Shown piece after piece: positions 1 through 9,810 of a stretch of 27,737 nucleotides of DNA (positions within the stretch are counted from its first letter, which is position 1; each line of letters begins with the position of its first letter). The stretch is taken from positions 1-27,737 of the forward strand of contig JAJYJB010000028.1 of assembly GCA_021789735.1 (NCBI GenBank), written 5' to 3'. The position numbers were made by a program, and so were the translations under genes. The stretch comes from Nitrospirota bacterium. Lineage in GTDB: Bacteria; Nitrospirota; Thermodesulfovibrionia; Thermodesulfovibrionales; JdFR-88. The notes beneath the pieces were generated by a model. It saw nothing but the letters and a program-made list of their open reading frames with translations, ran no database searches and had not been told where the DNA came from.

Positions 1-12
1 CTTTTCAGCCTG

Positions 13-2198
<2,186 letters not shown>

Positions 2199-2375
2199 GC
2201 TGCGCTTGCTCACGGGGAGGATCGGCATGTTTCAACCCGCATTTCACACATTCGGCGAGATAGCCATGGTGAGGGTTGTCAGGTGCAATCCTGTGGAAGC
2301 TTTTCGGTTCGTGGATTGATCTTTGGTTCTTTAAAGGACAACCGCATACACTCCAAAATTTTCGCCCTGTAAGCC
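2199..2375. other. CRISPR trailer / intergenic stretch
   Basis: No gene is seen here. The stretch holds the first 59-bp dispersed repeat (2227-2285). At 2310-2319 lies a 10-nt match (CGTGGATTGA) to the 3' part of the CRISPR repeat, in a segment otherwise unlike the repeat. It may be a decayed terminal repeat or chance. Confidence 0.5.
2227..2285 (+). repeat. 59-bp dispersed repeat, copy 1
   Basis: This copy starts ATGTTTCAACCCGC and ends GTCAGGTG. It matches the segment at 4716-4774 at 57 of 59 positions without gaps, and a diverged copy of the same length lies at 3099-3157. Read from its ATG, it codes MFQPAFHTFGEIAMVRVVR. It sits between the CRISPR array and vapBC. Confidence 0.85.
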
Positions 2376-2404
2376 TTGCAAAATATATATCATTAATATA
2401 TACT
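2376..2404 (+). promoter_or_regulatory. vapBC sigma-70 promoter with AT-rich palindrome
   Basis: TTGCAA (2376-2381) and TATACT (2399-2404) are 17 bp apart and lie just upstream of the vapB ribosome site AGGAGG (2411-2416). The spacer contains an AT-rich inverted repeat (TATATA at 2384-2389 and 2397-2402) that could be the VapBC autoregulatory operator. Boxes and spacing are read directly; the operator role is inference from the usual autoregulation of vapBC. Confidence 0.6.
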
Positions 2405-2422
2405 TATTGCAGGAGGTTTGTC

Positions 2423-2650
2423 ATGAAAACTGCAAAATTGTTTCAAAATGGTCAAAGTCAGGCAGTCCGGCTGCCTAAGGAATTCAGGTTTGAGGATGAC
2501 CATGTGTACGTCAAAAAATCCGGCAATGTCGTCATTTTAATCCCTGCAAGAGAGTCGTGGGATATCCTACTGAAGAGTCTGGATAAGTTCTCGTCCGATT
2601 TCATGTCAGAGCGGAAGCAGCCGAAAACGCAAAAGCGGGAAGCTTTTTGA
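2423..2650 (+). CDS. vapB: VapB-type antitoxin (AbrB/MazE-like)
   Basis: A 75-aa protein whose first ~45 residues form a SpoVT/AbrB-like swapped-hairpin DNA-binding domain. Recognisable pieces are MKTAKLFQNGQSQAVRLPKE, then FEDDHVYVKKSGNVVILIP. The charged C-terminal tail is the part that normally wraps and blocks the toxin. The ATG is preceded by AGGAGG at good spacing. The stop overlaps the start of the PIN-domain toxin by one base (TGATG), so the pair should be translationally coupled. By family knowledge, VapB neutralises VapC and represses the operon as a complex. Identification is firm; family naming (VapB versus VagC) is a matter of convention. Confidence 0.93.
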   Translation: MKTAKLFQNGQSQAVRLPKEFRFEDDHVYVKKSGNVVILIPARESWDILLKSLDKFSSDFMSERKQPKTQKREAF

Positions 2651-3051
2651 TGAAATATATGCTTGATACAAATATCTGTATCTATCTCATCAAGCAAAAG
2701 CCCGAAAAAGTACTCCAGCACTTCAAAGCCCATTCCGTGGGTGATATCGGCATTTCTTCTATCACACTTGCGGAACTCAGGTTCGGTGTAGAAAAGAGCC
2801 AGCGAATCGAAAAAAATCGTCAGGCTCTTGATGAATTCGTGCTGCCACTGGAAATAGCCAATTTCGATGAGAAGGCATCTGAAAGTTACGGGAAAATACG
2901 TTCAGCTCTCGAAAAAGAGGGCAAACCTGCCGGTTCCATGGACATGCTTATAGGCGCACATGCCTTGAGCCTTGGCGTTACACTGGTCACAAACAATACC
3001 AGTGAATTCAAGCAGATTAAACATCTCAAGATTGCGGATTGGAGCAGATAA
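2650..3051 (+). CDS. vapC: VapC PIN-domain toxin ribonuclease
   Basis: A 133-aa single PIN domain. The expected acidic metal-binding residues are visible: D6 in MLDTNICIYL, E42 in LAELRFGVE, D98 in PAGSMDMLIGAH, and a C-terminal TNNTSEF with E119. Such toxins cut tRNA or rRNA when freed from VapB; the target here cannot be told. The ATG at 2650 overlaps the vapB stop (TGATG). An in-frame TTG at 2647 is also possible but has no advantage. All catalytic residues are present, so the toxin is probably active. The module is bracketed by 59-bp repeats at 2227 and 3099. Confidence 0.95.
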   Translation: MKYMLDTNICIYLIKQKPEKVLQHFKAHSVGDIGISSITLAELRFGVEKSQRIEKNRQALDEFVLPLEIANFDEKASESYGKIRSALEKEGKPAGSMDMLIGAHALSLGVTLVTNNTSEFKQIKHLKIADWSR

Positions 3052-3098
3052 ACCGTAATGTGGAATTATAGGACCGGGCGGGGATCCTACAATAGGCC

Positions 3099-3157
3099 AT
3101 GTTGCAACCGAAAATAAATACATTTAAAGAAATAACTCTGATGAAGGTTATCAGGTG
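3099..3157 (+). repeat. 59-bp dispersed repeat, copy 2 (diverged)
   Basis: It has the same length as copies 1 and 3 and aligns without gaps, but is strongly diverged. It keeps the ATG, ACATT, GAAATA and the 3' end GGTTATCAGGTG. The encoded peptide is similar (MLQPKINTFKEITLMKVIR), and several differences fall at third codon positions, which suggests a decayed coding sequence rather than a purely structural repeat. Confidence 0.6.
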
Positions 3158-3220
3158 GTCATCGCGGCGAGGATTGTTGCTCAGAAACCAATTCTTCTCT
3201 AGTCATGCCTTGGCGCTGAG

Positions 3221-3691
3221 TTACAGCCACCGGCGTACGCGTCTACAGTATTCCTCGTACTCGCTTCCAAATCTATCAGCAAGCGCTCTTTCTTCAGGCC
3301 CGATCTGGAACCGATTGAGATAGGCAACAAAAAACGGAATCGGTATAAAGGACACGATATTGGCCAGGTATATTGCCCAGGCTATCAGCACGAGCAGCAG
3401 TCCCAAGTACATAGGATTTCGCGTAATGGCGTTGGTGCCGATAACAATCAATTTCCGGGTTTCATGAGGTTTATGCGGATGTATCGTCGTCCTTGCGAGC
3501 CGGAAAGAGACTATAGCCGGTATCGCAAATACGCCACCCACTGCGGCTATAGCAAAAGCAATAACGGTATTCGCCGGTAATGAAAAATCTGCGGCTTGCA
3601 CAAGCCGTGAAAGTGCCCACATGAGGCCTCCAAATACCGCAAAAACAACGGGTGGCGGAATTTTGAGTTCAAGGAATTTTTTCATGTTCAT
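3221..3691 (-). CDS. Isoprenylcysteine carboxyl methyltransferase-like membrane protein
   Basis: A 156-aa integral membrane protein with about four hydrophobic segments. Its C-terminal half has the signature of the ICMT/PEMT-type methyltransferase family: ITRNPMYLGLLLVLIAWA, then EERALADRFGSEYEEYCRRV and a terminal RRWL. The RNPMY and EE..L...F..EY..Y motifs form the SAM-binding region in this family. In bacteria these proteins methylate small or unknown substrates, so the function is only general. Start codons at 3691 (MNMKK) and 3685 are both possible; neither has a strong ribosome site. The gene stands alone, pointing towards vapBC, in an accessory region. Confidence 0.85.
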   Translation of the reverse strand: MNMKKFLELKIPPPVVFAVFGGLMWALSRLVQAADFSLPANTVIAFAIAAVGGVFAIPAIVSFRLARTTIHPHKPHETRKLIVIGTNAITRNPMYLGLLLVLIAWAIYLANIVSFIPIPFFVAYLNRFQIGPEERALADRFGSEYEEYCRRVRRWL

Positions 3692-4005
3692 TTACGAAAC
3701 ACTTCACCGGGCTCTGCTTAACACACGGGTCACGTTTTGTTATACCTTTCCTGACGTCTTTGAGTCAACAGATAACTTTAGCTGGGAATGCGTTGACTTC
3801 CGTCCGTAAACTATGGCCGATGATAATTTCCAGAAAAGAAAGATTCAGCAAGAACATGAAGTAACTGCAGTCAGATCAAAGAAGCCTTATTTTTTTCGGG
3901 TAACCGCACAAGTTTCAGCTTGATGCAACTGCGGACTTTCAGCTGTAAATCCACCGCCAAAATAACCCGAAGTACGCGCGGACTCCCATCACTGTTTTAT
4001 GAAAA
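3692..4005. other. Intergenic stretch, no gene seen
   Basis: About 314 bases lie between the methyltransferase-like gene and higA. Reading both strands I see no credible coding region with a ribosome site, no strong hairpin and no copy of the 59-bp repeat. Confidence 0.6.
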
Positions 4006-4314
4006 CTATGCCGCGCGAGGGTGGACCCGTTTCTCAACCTCAGGCCAGGTTGTGCGCTGCGCTATGCGGAGATCATAGTCCGCCTGGAGGCCCATCCAGA
4101 CATCAGGCGAGGTGCCGAAGTACCGGCCAAGCCGGAGCGCCGTATCGGCGGTTATTGCACGTTTCCCGTTGACAATGGCGCTGACGCGGCCGGGCGGCAC
4201 CGCGATCTCGCGGGCTAGCCCGTTGATACTGATCCCCATCGGCTTCATGAATTCCTCAAGAAGAATCTCACCGGGATGAATAGGCTCAAGAAGTTTTTCC
4301 TGTTTTGAAGTCAT
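4006..4314 (-). CDS. higA: HigA-type antitoxin (XRE helix-turn-helix, VapI-like)
   Basis: A 102-aa antitoxin of the HigA/VapI family. The typical opening is IHPGEILLEEFMKPMGIS, followed by the helix-turn-helix INGLAREIAVPPGRVSAIVN, then GKRAITADTALRLGRYFGTS and WMGLQADYDL. It binds the operator of its own operon and neutralises HigB. I chose the ATG at 4314 because GAGGTG lies about 7 nt upstream; an in-frame GTG at 4323 lacks a separate ribosome site. It follows higB by 11 nt, toxin first, which is the normal higBA order. Confidence 0.94.
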   Translation of the reverse strand: MTSKQEKLLEPIHPGEILLEEFMKPMGISINGLAREIAVPPGRVSAIVNGKRAITADTALRLGRYFGTSPDVWMGLQADYDLRIAQRTTWPEVEKRVHPRAA

Positions 4315-4325
4315 GGCGCACACCT

Positions 4326-4604
4326 CTAATGGTAATCTGTTATTTCAACATCATAGGCATCACCCTGATGCCACCGGAAACATATCCTCCACTGATCGTT
4401 GATCCTTATGCTGTATTGCCCTTTCCGGCCACCCCTCAGGGCTTCAAGCCGGTTGCCCGGCGGTACTCTGAGGTCTTCCAGATTCTTTGCCCGGTGGAGA
4501 TACAGAAGCTTGCGCCGCGCAACCCGTTCGATCGAACGGAACCTTGGCACGGCAGAATCATTGAACAGCGCCTCGGTTTTTTCATCATGGAATGACCGGA
4601 TCAT
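4326..4604 (-). CDS. higB: HigB-type toxin (RelE-superfamily mRNA interferase)
   Basis: A 92-aa RelE/HigB-fold toxin, first gene of the higBA pair. It begins MIRSFHDEKTEALF and contains the family signatures RKLLYLHRAKNLEDLRVPPG, GGRKGQYSIRINDQWRICF and the ending DAYDVEITDYH. These toxins cleave mRNA on the ribosome. The positively charged centre and the RINDQWRICF strand, which carry catalytic residues in the family, are intact. The predicted transcription start is almost at the ATG, so the mRNA may be nearly leaderless; no ribosome site is visible upstream. Confidence 0.94.
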   Translation of the reverse strand: MIRSFHDEKTEALFNDSAVPRFRSIERVARRKLLYLHRAKNLEDLRVPPGNRLEALRGGRKGQYSIRINDQWRICFRWHQGDAYDVEITDYH

Positions 4605-4612
4605 TTTCTAAT

Positions 4613-4641
4613 ATGCTATTACGTGAAGCGTAATATGTCAA
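4613..4641 (-). promoter_or_regulatory. higBA promoter with perfect 7-bp operator palindrome
   Basis: On the minus strand TTGACA (4641-4636) and TAGCAT (4618-4613) are 17 bp apart. The spacer holds a perfect inverted repeat, TATTACG / CGTAATA with a 5-nt centre (4617-4635), an ideal site for a HigA dimer. Binding there would block polymerase, which matches the known autorepression of higBA. Expected transcription starts near 4606, two bases ahead of the higB ATG. Confidence 0.75.
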
Positions 4642-4715
4642 GCGACATAACTTCCTCTGAATTGAACGGGCAGGAACCCGCGGACTAATTCGAGGGCCAG
4701 ATTACCCGTCCTGCC

Positions 4716-4774
4716 ATGTTTCAACCGGCATTTCACACATTCGGCGAGATAGCCATGGTGAGGGTTATCAGGTG
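4716..4774 (+). repeat. 59-bp dispersed repeat, copy 3
   Basis: It differs from copy 1 (2227-2285) at only two positions (CCC to CCG, GTTGTC to GTTATC), and its peptide reads MFQPAFHTFGEIAMVRVIR before a stop. It lies between higBA and the sulfur operon terminator. The rest of 4642-4869 shows no gene. Confidence 0.85.
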
Positions 4775-4869
4775 AAGTTCTCTTAAAGAGGCTTGCCGGG
4801 CGGGGTGGGGAATAAGTGTAAACCAGGTCGCGCAATTCAGAAAATTTGGTTTTCCCATTTTTGATGCCC

Positions 4870-4901
4870 AAAAAAGGCCGGGGGACCTTGCGGTCCCCCG
4901 G
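4870..4901 (-). terminator. Rho-independent terminator of the porin operon
   Basis: A perfect 10-bp stem, CCGGGGGACC / GGTCCCCCGG with a 4-nt loop (4878-4901), is followed on the minus strand by a T-run (A-run at 4870-4875 on the plus strand). It lies about 50 nt after the porin stop codon and has the correct orientation to end the long minus-strand operon. Confidence 0.92.
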
Positions 4902-4950
4902 TAAGCAACGAGGGGGCAGGAATTCAACAAGAGGTCTTTGTCTTTTTAAT

Positions 4951-6147
4951 CTAAAATCTGTACTGAAGCATCGCCGTGACGGTATTAAAGCTTTTCGACT
5001 GCGTGTTTACCTCCTGGCCGAAATCCGTCCTTGAGTACTGAACTGTCACTCTAAGGTTCTCGCCGTCTATCAGGTAGTTCACCCCGGCGCCCGTCCAGGT
5101 CAGGTCCTGATTAAATACGTTAAACAGGTCCGCGTACCTCCATTTCTCATAACGCACGAAAGGCTGCACCTGCCCGGGGCCTATTCTCTTGGGCAGCAGA
5201 TAGGCGGCCTTGACATACCAGCCGTTCTTCTCGCCATCCTGGCCTATGCTGTTGGGGTCCGGATTGCTGCCCTCGTATGCGCCGTTGAAGTCCGTCTTGA
5301 GATATGCGCCGGAGAGGGTGACCGCGGAGGTCCCGCCGGTAAGAGGGTATTCCATGAAGGCGTCCGCTGTCCATGCGTAATAGCTTTTTGCCCCGGTGTG
5401 CGCGACGGTGTCCGAGTACACGGCATCCGGCTCGAACTGGCCGCCCACTCCGAAAGTCAGTACTTTTTTCTTCCCGAGGTATGTGCCTTTGTACCCATAT
5501 GCATACTCGGGGTCCCAGAGGGAGACGTGGAACCTGGCCGTGTACATGAGGCTGCTTTGCGGCGCGCCATTGCCGTCATTTCCCTTTGAGACCTCAACGC
5601 GGTACTGGCTCTTGATGTTCGGCAGGTTCCCCCAGAACACTACGCCCGTGTCCCTGCTGTGTTTCAGAGTATAGATGAAAAGCGAGCGGTCCAGGGTAAG
5701 AGGCACAAAACAGTCCTCAAGGTTTTCCCTCGTGAACTGTATCTTCTGCTTGCCGGCATATATCCTGAACTCGTTGCTGAAGTCCGCCATGAAGTAGGCG
5801 TCCAGCACGGAGAACTCGGTGCCGGGACTGTCGCTCACTATAAGGTCGTTAACGTTTCTTTCCCCAACGTACTCAAGCTGCACTATCGCTCCGTACTTGT
5901 CCGTGCCGTGCACCTGGACCGTTAGCCTGTTTCTTCTGAAGAACAGGTCCGTGGAATCGGCCTGCCCGCTGGTGCCCGATCCGGTGTCTCTCCATACGCC
6001 ATAAAGCTGGCCCTGCAGGGCGAACTTTACGAAAGCTCCCTGGTCGCCGATAACAATGGGGGGCAACGCGTAGGCGCTGCCGGCCGCAAGAAAGAGCGAG
6101 ACTGCCAATAGCGCAATCAATAGCACTTTTTTTTGCGCTTTCTTCAT
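4951..6147 (-). CDS. Outer-membrane porin, OprO/OprP-like beta-barrel
   Basis: A 398-aa exported protein. Residues 1-28 form a clear signal peptide (KKVLLIALLAVSLFLAAGSAYA), and the mature part has alternating strand patterns ending in YRF, the C-terminal aromatic signature of barrel insertion. Features such as YGVWRDTG, FRRNRLTVQVHGTDKYGAIV and the long strand-turn repeats resemble phosphate-selective porins O/P and DcaP-like porins. The substrate is unknown; position as the last gene of a sulfur-trafficking operon suggests uptake of an anionic sulfur compound such as thiosulfate (inference). The ATG has a strong GGAGGAAGG site. The terminator lies just downstream. Confidence 0.85.
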   Translation of the reverse strand: MKKAQKKVLLIALLAVSLFLAAGSAYALPPIVIGDQGAFVKFALQGQLYGVWRDTGSGTSGQADSTDLFFRRNRLTVQVHGTDKYGAIVQLEYVGERNVNDLIVSDSPGTEFSVLDAYFMADFSNEFRIYAGKQKIQFTRENLEDCFVPLTLDRSLFIYTLKHSRDTGVVFWGNLPNIKSQYRVEVSKGNDGNGAPQSSLMYTARFHVSLWDPEYAYGYKGTYLGKKKVLTFGVGGQFEPDAVYSDTVAHTGAKSYYAWTADAFMEYPLTGGTSAVTLSGAYLKTDFNGAYEGSNPDPNSIGQDGEKNGWYVKAAYLLPKRIGPGQVQPFVRYEKWRYADLFNVFNQDLTWTGAGVNYLIDGENLRVTVQYSRTDFGQEVNTQSKSFNTVTAMLQYRF

Positions 6148-6214
6148 GACCTTCCTCCTCCCCCTTTTAAAGACAGGGTTTTGTTTTTATTGGACGCAAG
6201 TTTTTCTTTTTCCT

Positions 6215-7534
6215 CTAGCATCCTATGTTTCCTCCACCGCCGCCGCTGCTGCCGCCGCTGCCGCCGGAGAAGTAGGCGCTGTCCTGCTCATTTATTTTGT
6301 TCAAGTCAGTATCGAAGGAGTTGACCGTATAGGCCCCGCCGTTTGTCGCATCTTCAATACCGGAGCAGTTGGGGGCGAGAGCGCTGTTAAAGGTCAGATT
6401 TGACGTGCGCTGGGGCGTGTCCGTCCTCCATGGAGAGTTGGGGTCCAGCGGGCCGCAATCCGCGGTCGAGGCCAGCATGCCCCACTGGCTCCATGAGCCG
6501 TCATAGTTTTCCACGTTCCAGCCCAGCACCGCGTCAATGGCCACAAAGCCCCCCGATGCGATGACCCCCGTGCGGCAGTGCACGATGACCGTTTCCGAGG
6601 AGTTGATCCCGTTTTTGGCCAGCATCGCAGCCATGTCCGAGGGGGAAAGGAAGACCTTGTAAGTCTGGCTGGCGCCGGTCACCGTTTTGTAGAACATATT
6701 GGAGTTCACGGCGATGGCTCCTTTGATGTGGCCCTCAAACGCCACCCATGTGCCTTTGGCCCATACGCCGGGGGTCTGCTTGGCGTCACCGCTGTAAGAG
6801 GACGTCGTATCGTATCCGTCGCCGTCCTGGCCCCTGGTGTCAATCACGGCGGTATTGGAGTCCTTGCCGTCCGCGAAGTTTATCATGTCCGCCAGGGACG
6901 CCCGGAGGTCGCCCCTGAAAGAGGCGTTGTCCTTGACGCTGTAGGTTGACGGTGTTATCGAAGGCGCGGCCGCGGTTGACAGTCCGTACTGGTCCGCGTA
7001 GGCGGCGTCCAGGCCGTTAAGGATCTTGAGCCTGTCCTTGGAAAATCCCCAGTAGCGGAAGGTCCAGTAAGCCCTGCCGACGGTCCAGTATGGGGAAACG
7101 CTCTTGGCTGTGGAATCCGAGCTTGTAAATACGATGGTGGTATTCTGGTCTATGCCGTATTTCTGGACAAGGGCGTCCATCGTTGGGCCATCAAGCACCA
7201 TGTTGACGTCCGTAAGAACGCCTTCGTTGCGGTTTTCATAAAGGCTGCTTGGGTCCACCCAATGGGCGCCCGGAATGTGGCCTGCAGAGTAATCGGCCGC
7301 TGTGCCAAGGTCAAGGATCACAACCCTGTTGTAACCAGCCGCGTTCACCTCGCCGCCGTCAACCCAGCTCTTGACGGTCGCGGCGTCCACCACAACTCCC
7401 GAAGCGGCCGTTGACGGTGGGTCGTAGCTGGTTGTCCCGCCTCCTCCGCCGCAGCCCTGGAACGTAAGAGCAAAAGCGAAGGCCAGCGCAAGGCAAAGGA
7501 GCACTCCTGTCTTTCTCTCAAGTTTTCTTGTCAT
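6215..7534 (-). CDS. Double-rhodanese lipoprotein with Gly-rich, Cys-terminated tail
   Basis: A 439-aa putative lipoprotein. I chose the ATG at 7534 because GGGGAG lies 6 nt upstream. Residues 1-28 are a lipoprotein-type signal (ALTFQGC, lipid Cys28), followed by a poly-Gly linker. Two rhodanese domains follow. The first (about 45-185) has the DLGTAADYSAGHIPGA fold motif, but its active-site loop reads FTSSDST with no cysteine. The second (about 205-370) has the active loop HCRTGVIAS with Cys320. The last ~19 residues are Gly/Ser-rich and end GGGGGNIGC. Rhodaneses carry sulfane sulfur as a persulfide on that cysteine. It lies between tusA and the porin gene, so it probably handles sulfur in the periplasm. 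Confidence 0.88.
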   Translation of the reverse strand: MTRKLERKTGVLLCLALAFAFALTFQGCGGGGGTTSYDPPSTAASGVVVDAATVKSWVDGGEVNAAGYNRVVILDLGTAADYSAGHIPGAHWVDPSSLYENRNEGVLTDVNMVLDGPTMDALVQKYGIDQNTTIVFTSSDSTAKSVSPYWTVGRAYWTFRYWGFSKDRLKILNGLDAAYADQYGLSTAAAPSITPSTYSVKDNASFRGDLRASLADMINFADGKDSNTAVIDTRGQDGDGYDTTSSYSGDAKQTPGVWAKGTWVAFEGHIKGAIAVNSNMFYKTVTGASQTYKVFLSPSDMAAMLAKNGINSSETVIVHCRTGVIASGGFVAIDAVLGWNVENYDGSWSQWGMLASTADCGPLDPNSPWRTDTPQRTSNLTFNSALAPNCSGIEDATNGGAYTVNSFDTDLNKINEQDSAYFSGGSGGSSGGGGGNIGC

Positions 7535-7598
7535 ATTCATCTCCCCAAGCATCTGAATGGTTTCACGTTTTTTTATCTCCTCAGGACCTCCCCCCATG

Positions 7599-7859
7599 TC
7601 ACTTCTGTATCAAAAATATGAATTCACCTCCTTCATCCCTCTGGGACAGGAGCTTGTATCCGGCTCTTTCGCACAGCGAGGGAATGGAGTGCTTGACGCT
7701 GCTGTCGTTGGCCCTCACCTCCAGCGTTTCCCCCGCGCACATGGTTTTAAGCATGCTCATCGTCATGACCATGGGCCTTGGGCATACAAGCCCCTTTACA
7801 TCCAGTCTCTTGCAGACCGGGGCGGCATCCCCGCCTGTCTTCTCTGTGACGGCGCTCAT
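7599..7859 (-). CDS. tusA: TusA-family sulfur carrier
   Basis: An 86-aa TusA/SirA-like protein with the canonical motif LVCPRPM (Cys26, CPxP), which carries persulfide sulfur. The rest of the fold is visible: MTMSMLKTMCAGETLEVRAND, SVKHSIPSLCERAGY and the final strand FIFLIQK. It has a short extra N-terminus of about 15 residues. A strong AGGAGG precedes the ATG. It follows the YeeE/YedE transporter by 45 nt, the usual pairing in which TusA accepts sulfur imported by the transporter. Confidence 0.95.
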   Translation of the reverse strand: MSAVTEKTGGDAAPVCKRLDVKGLVCPRPMVMTMSMLKTMCAGETLEVRANDSSVKHSIPSLCERAGYKLLSQRDEGGEFIFLIQK

Positions 7860-7904
7860 ATTTCCTCCTAAAAAGTATTTTCAGCGTTTTGAGATAACAA
7901 CGGC

Positions 7905-9308
7905 TCAACCATCCATGTATTTCTTGAACGTCCTTCCGCTGAACCATGTCATCACCATGGCCCAGAGAACGATTACTCCTATCACCAGCGCCACTGCGAG
8001 AGGATAGCTGTGCAGGATATGGGGCAGGTACACGTCTCTTATGTTCTGGGACCCGTAAGGGGCAAAGTAGTGTTTAAACCACGGCTCATCCCTCATAGGG
8101 AATAACCACGAGGAAACACATATGAGGGTCAGAAGACCGATCCATATCTTCACCTGTCCCTCCGCGGTCCTCCACAGGCTGTCGCTGACGCAGGCGCCGT
8201 TCAGGGCCATGCCGATGCCGAAGAGGGCCCCCCCAAGCACCACGCCTATTCCCGCCGGGCTGATGGCGAAGATCTCTGCATATGCCAGGTCCGGGCTGGC
8301 TGCGGCAAGAAGCTTCATGGGCAGGAAACCCAGCACCAGCAAGATATACAAAAAAGCTATTGCCCTGGACATGTCCGCAAAACCGGAAAGAAAAGGCTCG
8401 CGATAGGCATGGGCAAAGCAGATGCCACCCCGCTGCATGGCAAACCCGGTAAGCGTGGCCGCGGCAAAAGAAAGGGCAAGGGCCGGATAGCCTATGTTGC
8501 CGAACCTGAAGAGGACCACCGCCATTACCAGCATGAGCCCAACGGCAAGGTGAGGCTGGTACTTGATGGCGCCGGTCTCGCCCCCGTCAGCCGTCTCCGG
8601 AAGCTTGGGCCATATGGTCCTGGTCTTTTCAAAGTGCATAAGCGGCCTGTAACCCGCCCCGTCAGTGAAGGCGAGGCTCATCGACATTCGCCTTTTTTCA
8701 AGCCAGACGATTATCTTCGCCCCGAAATAGGAGCCTATGCTCATCCCTAAAACCATGAGCAGGGCCTGAACACCCATTGCGCCTATGTTCGTGGTGCTGG
8801 CCAGCGGACAGCCGAACATGAAGATGGTCCCGAAACCCATCAGCACGCCGCCGCTGACGGCAAGGCCGTACTCGCTTTTGTCGAGCGGCACTTTCAGCGC
8901 GAACTCCTTTGCCAGAAGGGCGGCTATAAGCCCGCCAAACAGGATGCCCAGCATGGTGCCCACCGTGGGTTCAAGGATAGGGTTCGGGAGCTGCCTGAAA
9001 AAATTGATGGTGCCGTCTGGCCAGATATAGCCGCTGAACGGATAATGAGGCAGCCCTATCTTCCCAAGCAGATTGTTTATCAGTCCTCCCAGCTCCTTGA
9101 GCCCCAGGAAGGTGCCCAAAGGTTTTGCCTGGTCGTAAGGATTTGCGCCGCTTACGGTCCTTGCCAGCGACCATGTGGCTACCGCATAGGCCATGATGCC
9201 CGAGACCGCCATGAAAAGGGCGGCAAGCCAGAGCGGCCATTTTTCCCGGAAAAATTTCTTGTACCAGGCCTTAAACCATCCCATTATGCCAAATTCGAAA
9301 TCATCCAT
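7905..9308 (-). CDS. YeeE/YedE-family sulfur-compound transporter (large form)
   Basis: A 467-aa polytopic membrane protein with two YeeE/YedE (Sulf_transp) halves. The conserved cysteines sit in GFGTIFMFGCPLAS (Cys167), MQRGGICFAH (Cys297) and GIGMALNGACVSD (Cys373), the residues used in this family to pass thiosulfate or sulfane sulfur through the membrane. The N-terminus has a first membrane segment at about 27-48 and a longer loop at 50-110 absent from the short E. coli-type proteins. The ATG has GGGGAGGA upstream. It is followed by tusA and preceded by two exported Cys-tail proteins, a grouping like the YTD cluster of sulfur-disproportionating bacteria (established association, recalled, not searched). 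Confidence 0.93.
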   Translation of the reverse strand: MDDFEFGIMGWFKAWYKKFFREKWPLWLAALFMAVSGIMAYAVATWSLARTVSGANPYDQAKPLGTFLGLKELGGLINNLLGKIGLPHYPFSGYIWPDGTINFFRQLPNPILEPTVGTMLGILFGGLIAALLAKEFALKVPLDKSEYGLAVSGGVLMGFGTIFMFGCPLASTTNIGAMGVQALLMVLGMSIGSYFGAKIIVWLEKRRMSMSLAFTDGAGYRPLMHFEKTRTIWPKLPETADGGETGAIKYQPHLAVGLMLVMAVVLFRFGNIGYPALALSFAAATLTGFAMQRGGICFAHAYREPFLSGFADMSRAIAFLYILLVLGFLPMKLLAAASPDLAYAEIFAISPAGIGVVLGGALFGIGMALNGACVSDSLWRTAEGQVKIWIGLLTLICVSSWLFPMRDEPWFKHYFAPYGSQNIRDVYLPHILHSYPLAVALVIGVIVLWAMVMTWFSGRTFKKYMDG

Positions 9309-9324
9309 TTTTTTGTCCTCCCCT

Positions 9325-9810
9325 CTAACAGCCGCCCACGCCGGCCGGAAGGAGCATGAACTGTATTATTCCTCTGCCCATTTCCTTCTTAGTCTTTGCG
9401 TCCACCATTACAACAAGCATGTCGAACTTCCCAAGGGGCATGCCCGGCGGGCATTGGAATTCGGCCTTTGCCTGGGCCATTCCATTTTTAATGGTGGCTT
9501 GCTTCGGGATGATGCTTATCCCCATCTGCACATATTCCCGCGGGATGCCGAATAGCACCTGCCTGCCTTCCGCGCCTTTCACGGCAAACTCGAAACGCAA
9601 AGTGGTTGCCCTGCCCAGGGCAATCTGGGCCCTTGTGACGCCCGGCCTGTTGGCGTGCCACGCAAATTGCGCCCCCTGCGTTACGTCGGCAAACGCCACC
9701 GAGGGGCTTTTCGGGATGCCATTGCCGGACATCGTCACCCCAAATGCAATGATCAGACATGAAGCCAGATACATAAAGACCCTGAAGCCGGGTTTTACCC
9801 GTTTACGCAT
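9325..9810 (-). CDS. Exported protein with C-terminal GVGGC tail (SoxY/Z-like carrier candidate)
   Basis: A 161-aa exported protein with a signal peptide (about 1-42, cut likely after VAFA) and a compact all-beta domain. It ends LLPAGVGGC. It is a paralogue of the preceding gene: both share a hydrophobic strand pattern, GMPLGK/GMPLGR, and a final strand followed by LP and a cysteine at the same distance. A flexible tail ending in Gly-Gly-Cys recalls SoxY, whose GGCGG arm carries sulfur intermediates; this link is inference, since no SoxY similarity can be proved by eye. Its start overlaps the upstream gene by 16 nt and has GGGAGG, so translation is coupled. A conserved hypothetical family otherwise. 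Confidence 0.85.
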   Translation of the reverse strand: MRKRVKPGFRVFMYLASCLIIAFGVTMSGNGIPKSPSVAFADVTQGAQFAWHANRPGVTRAQIALGRATTLRFEFAVKGAEGRQVLFGIPREYVQMGISIIPKQATIKNGMAQAKAEFQCPPGMPLGKFDMLVVMVDAKTKKEMGRGIIQFMLLPAGVGGC

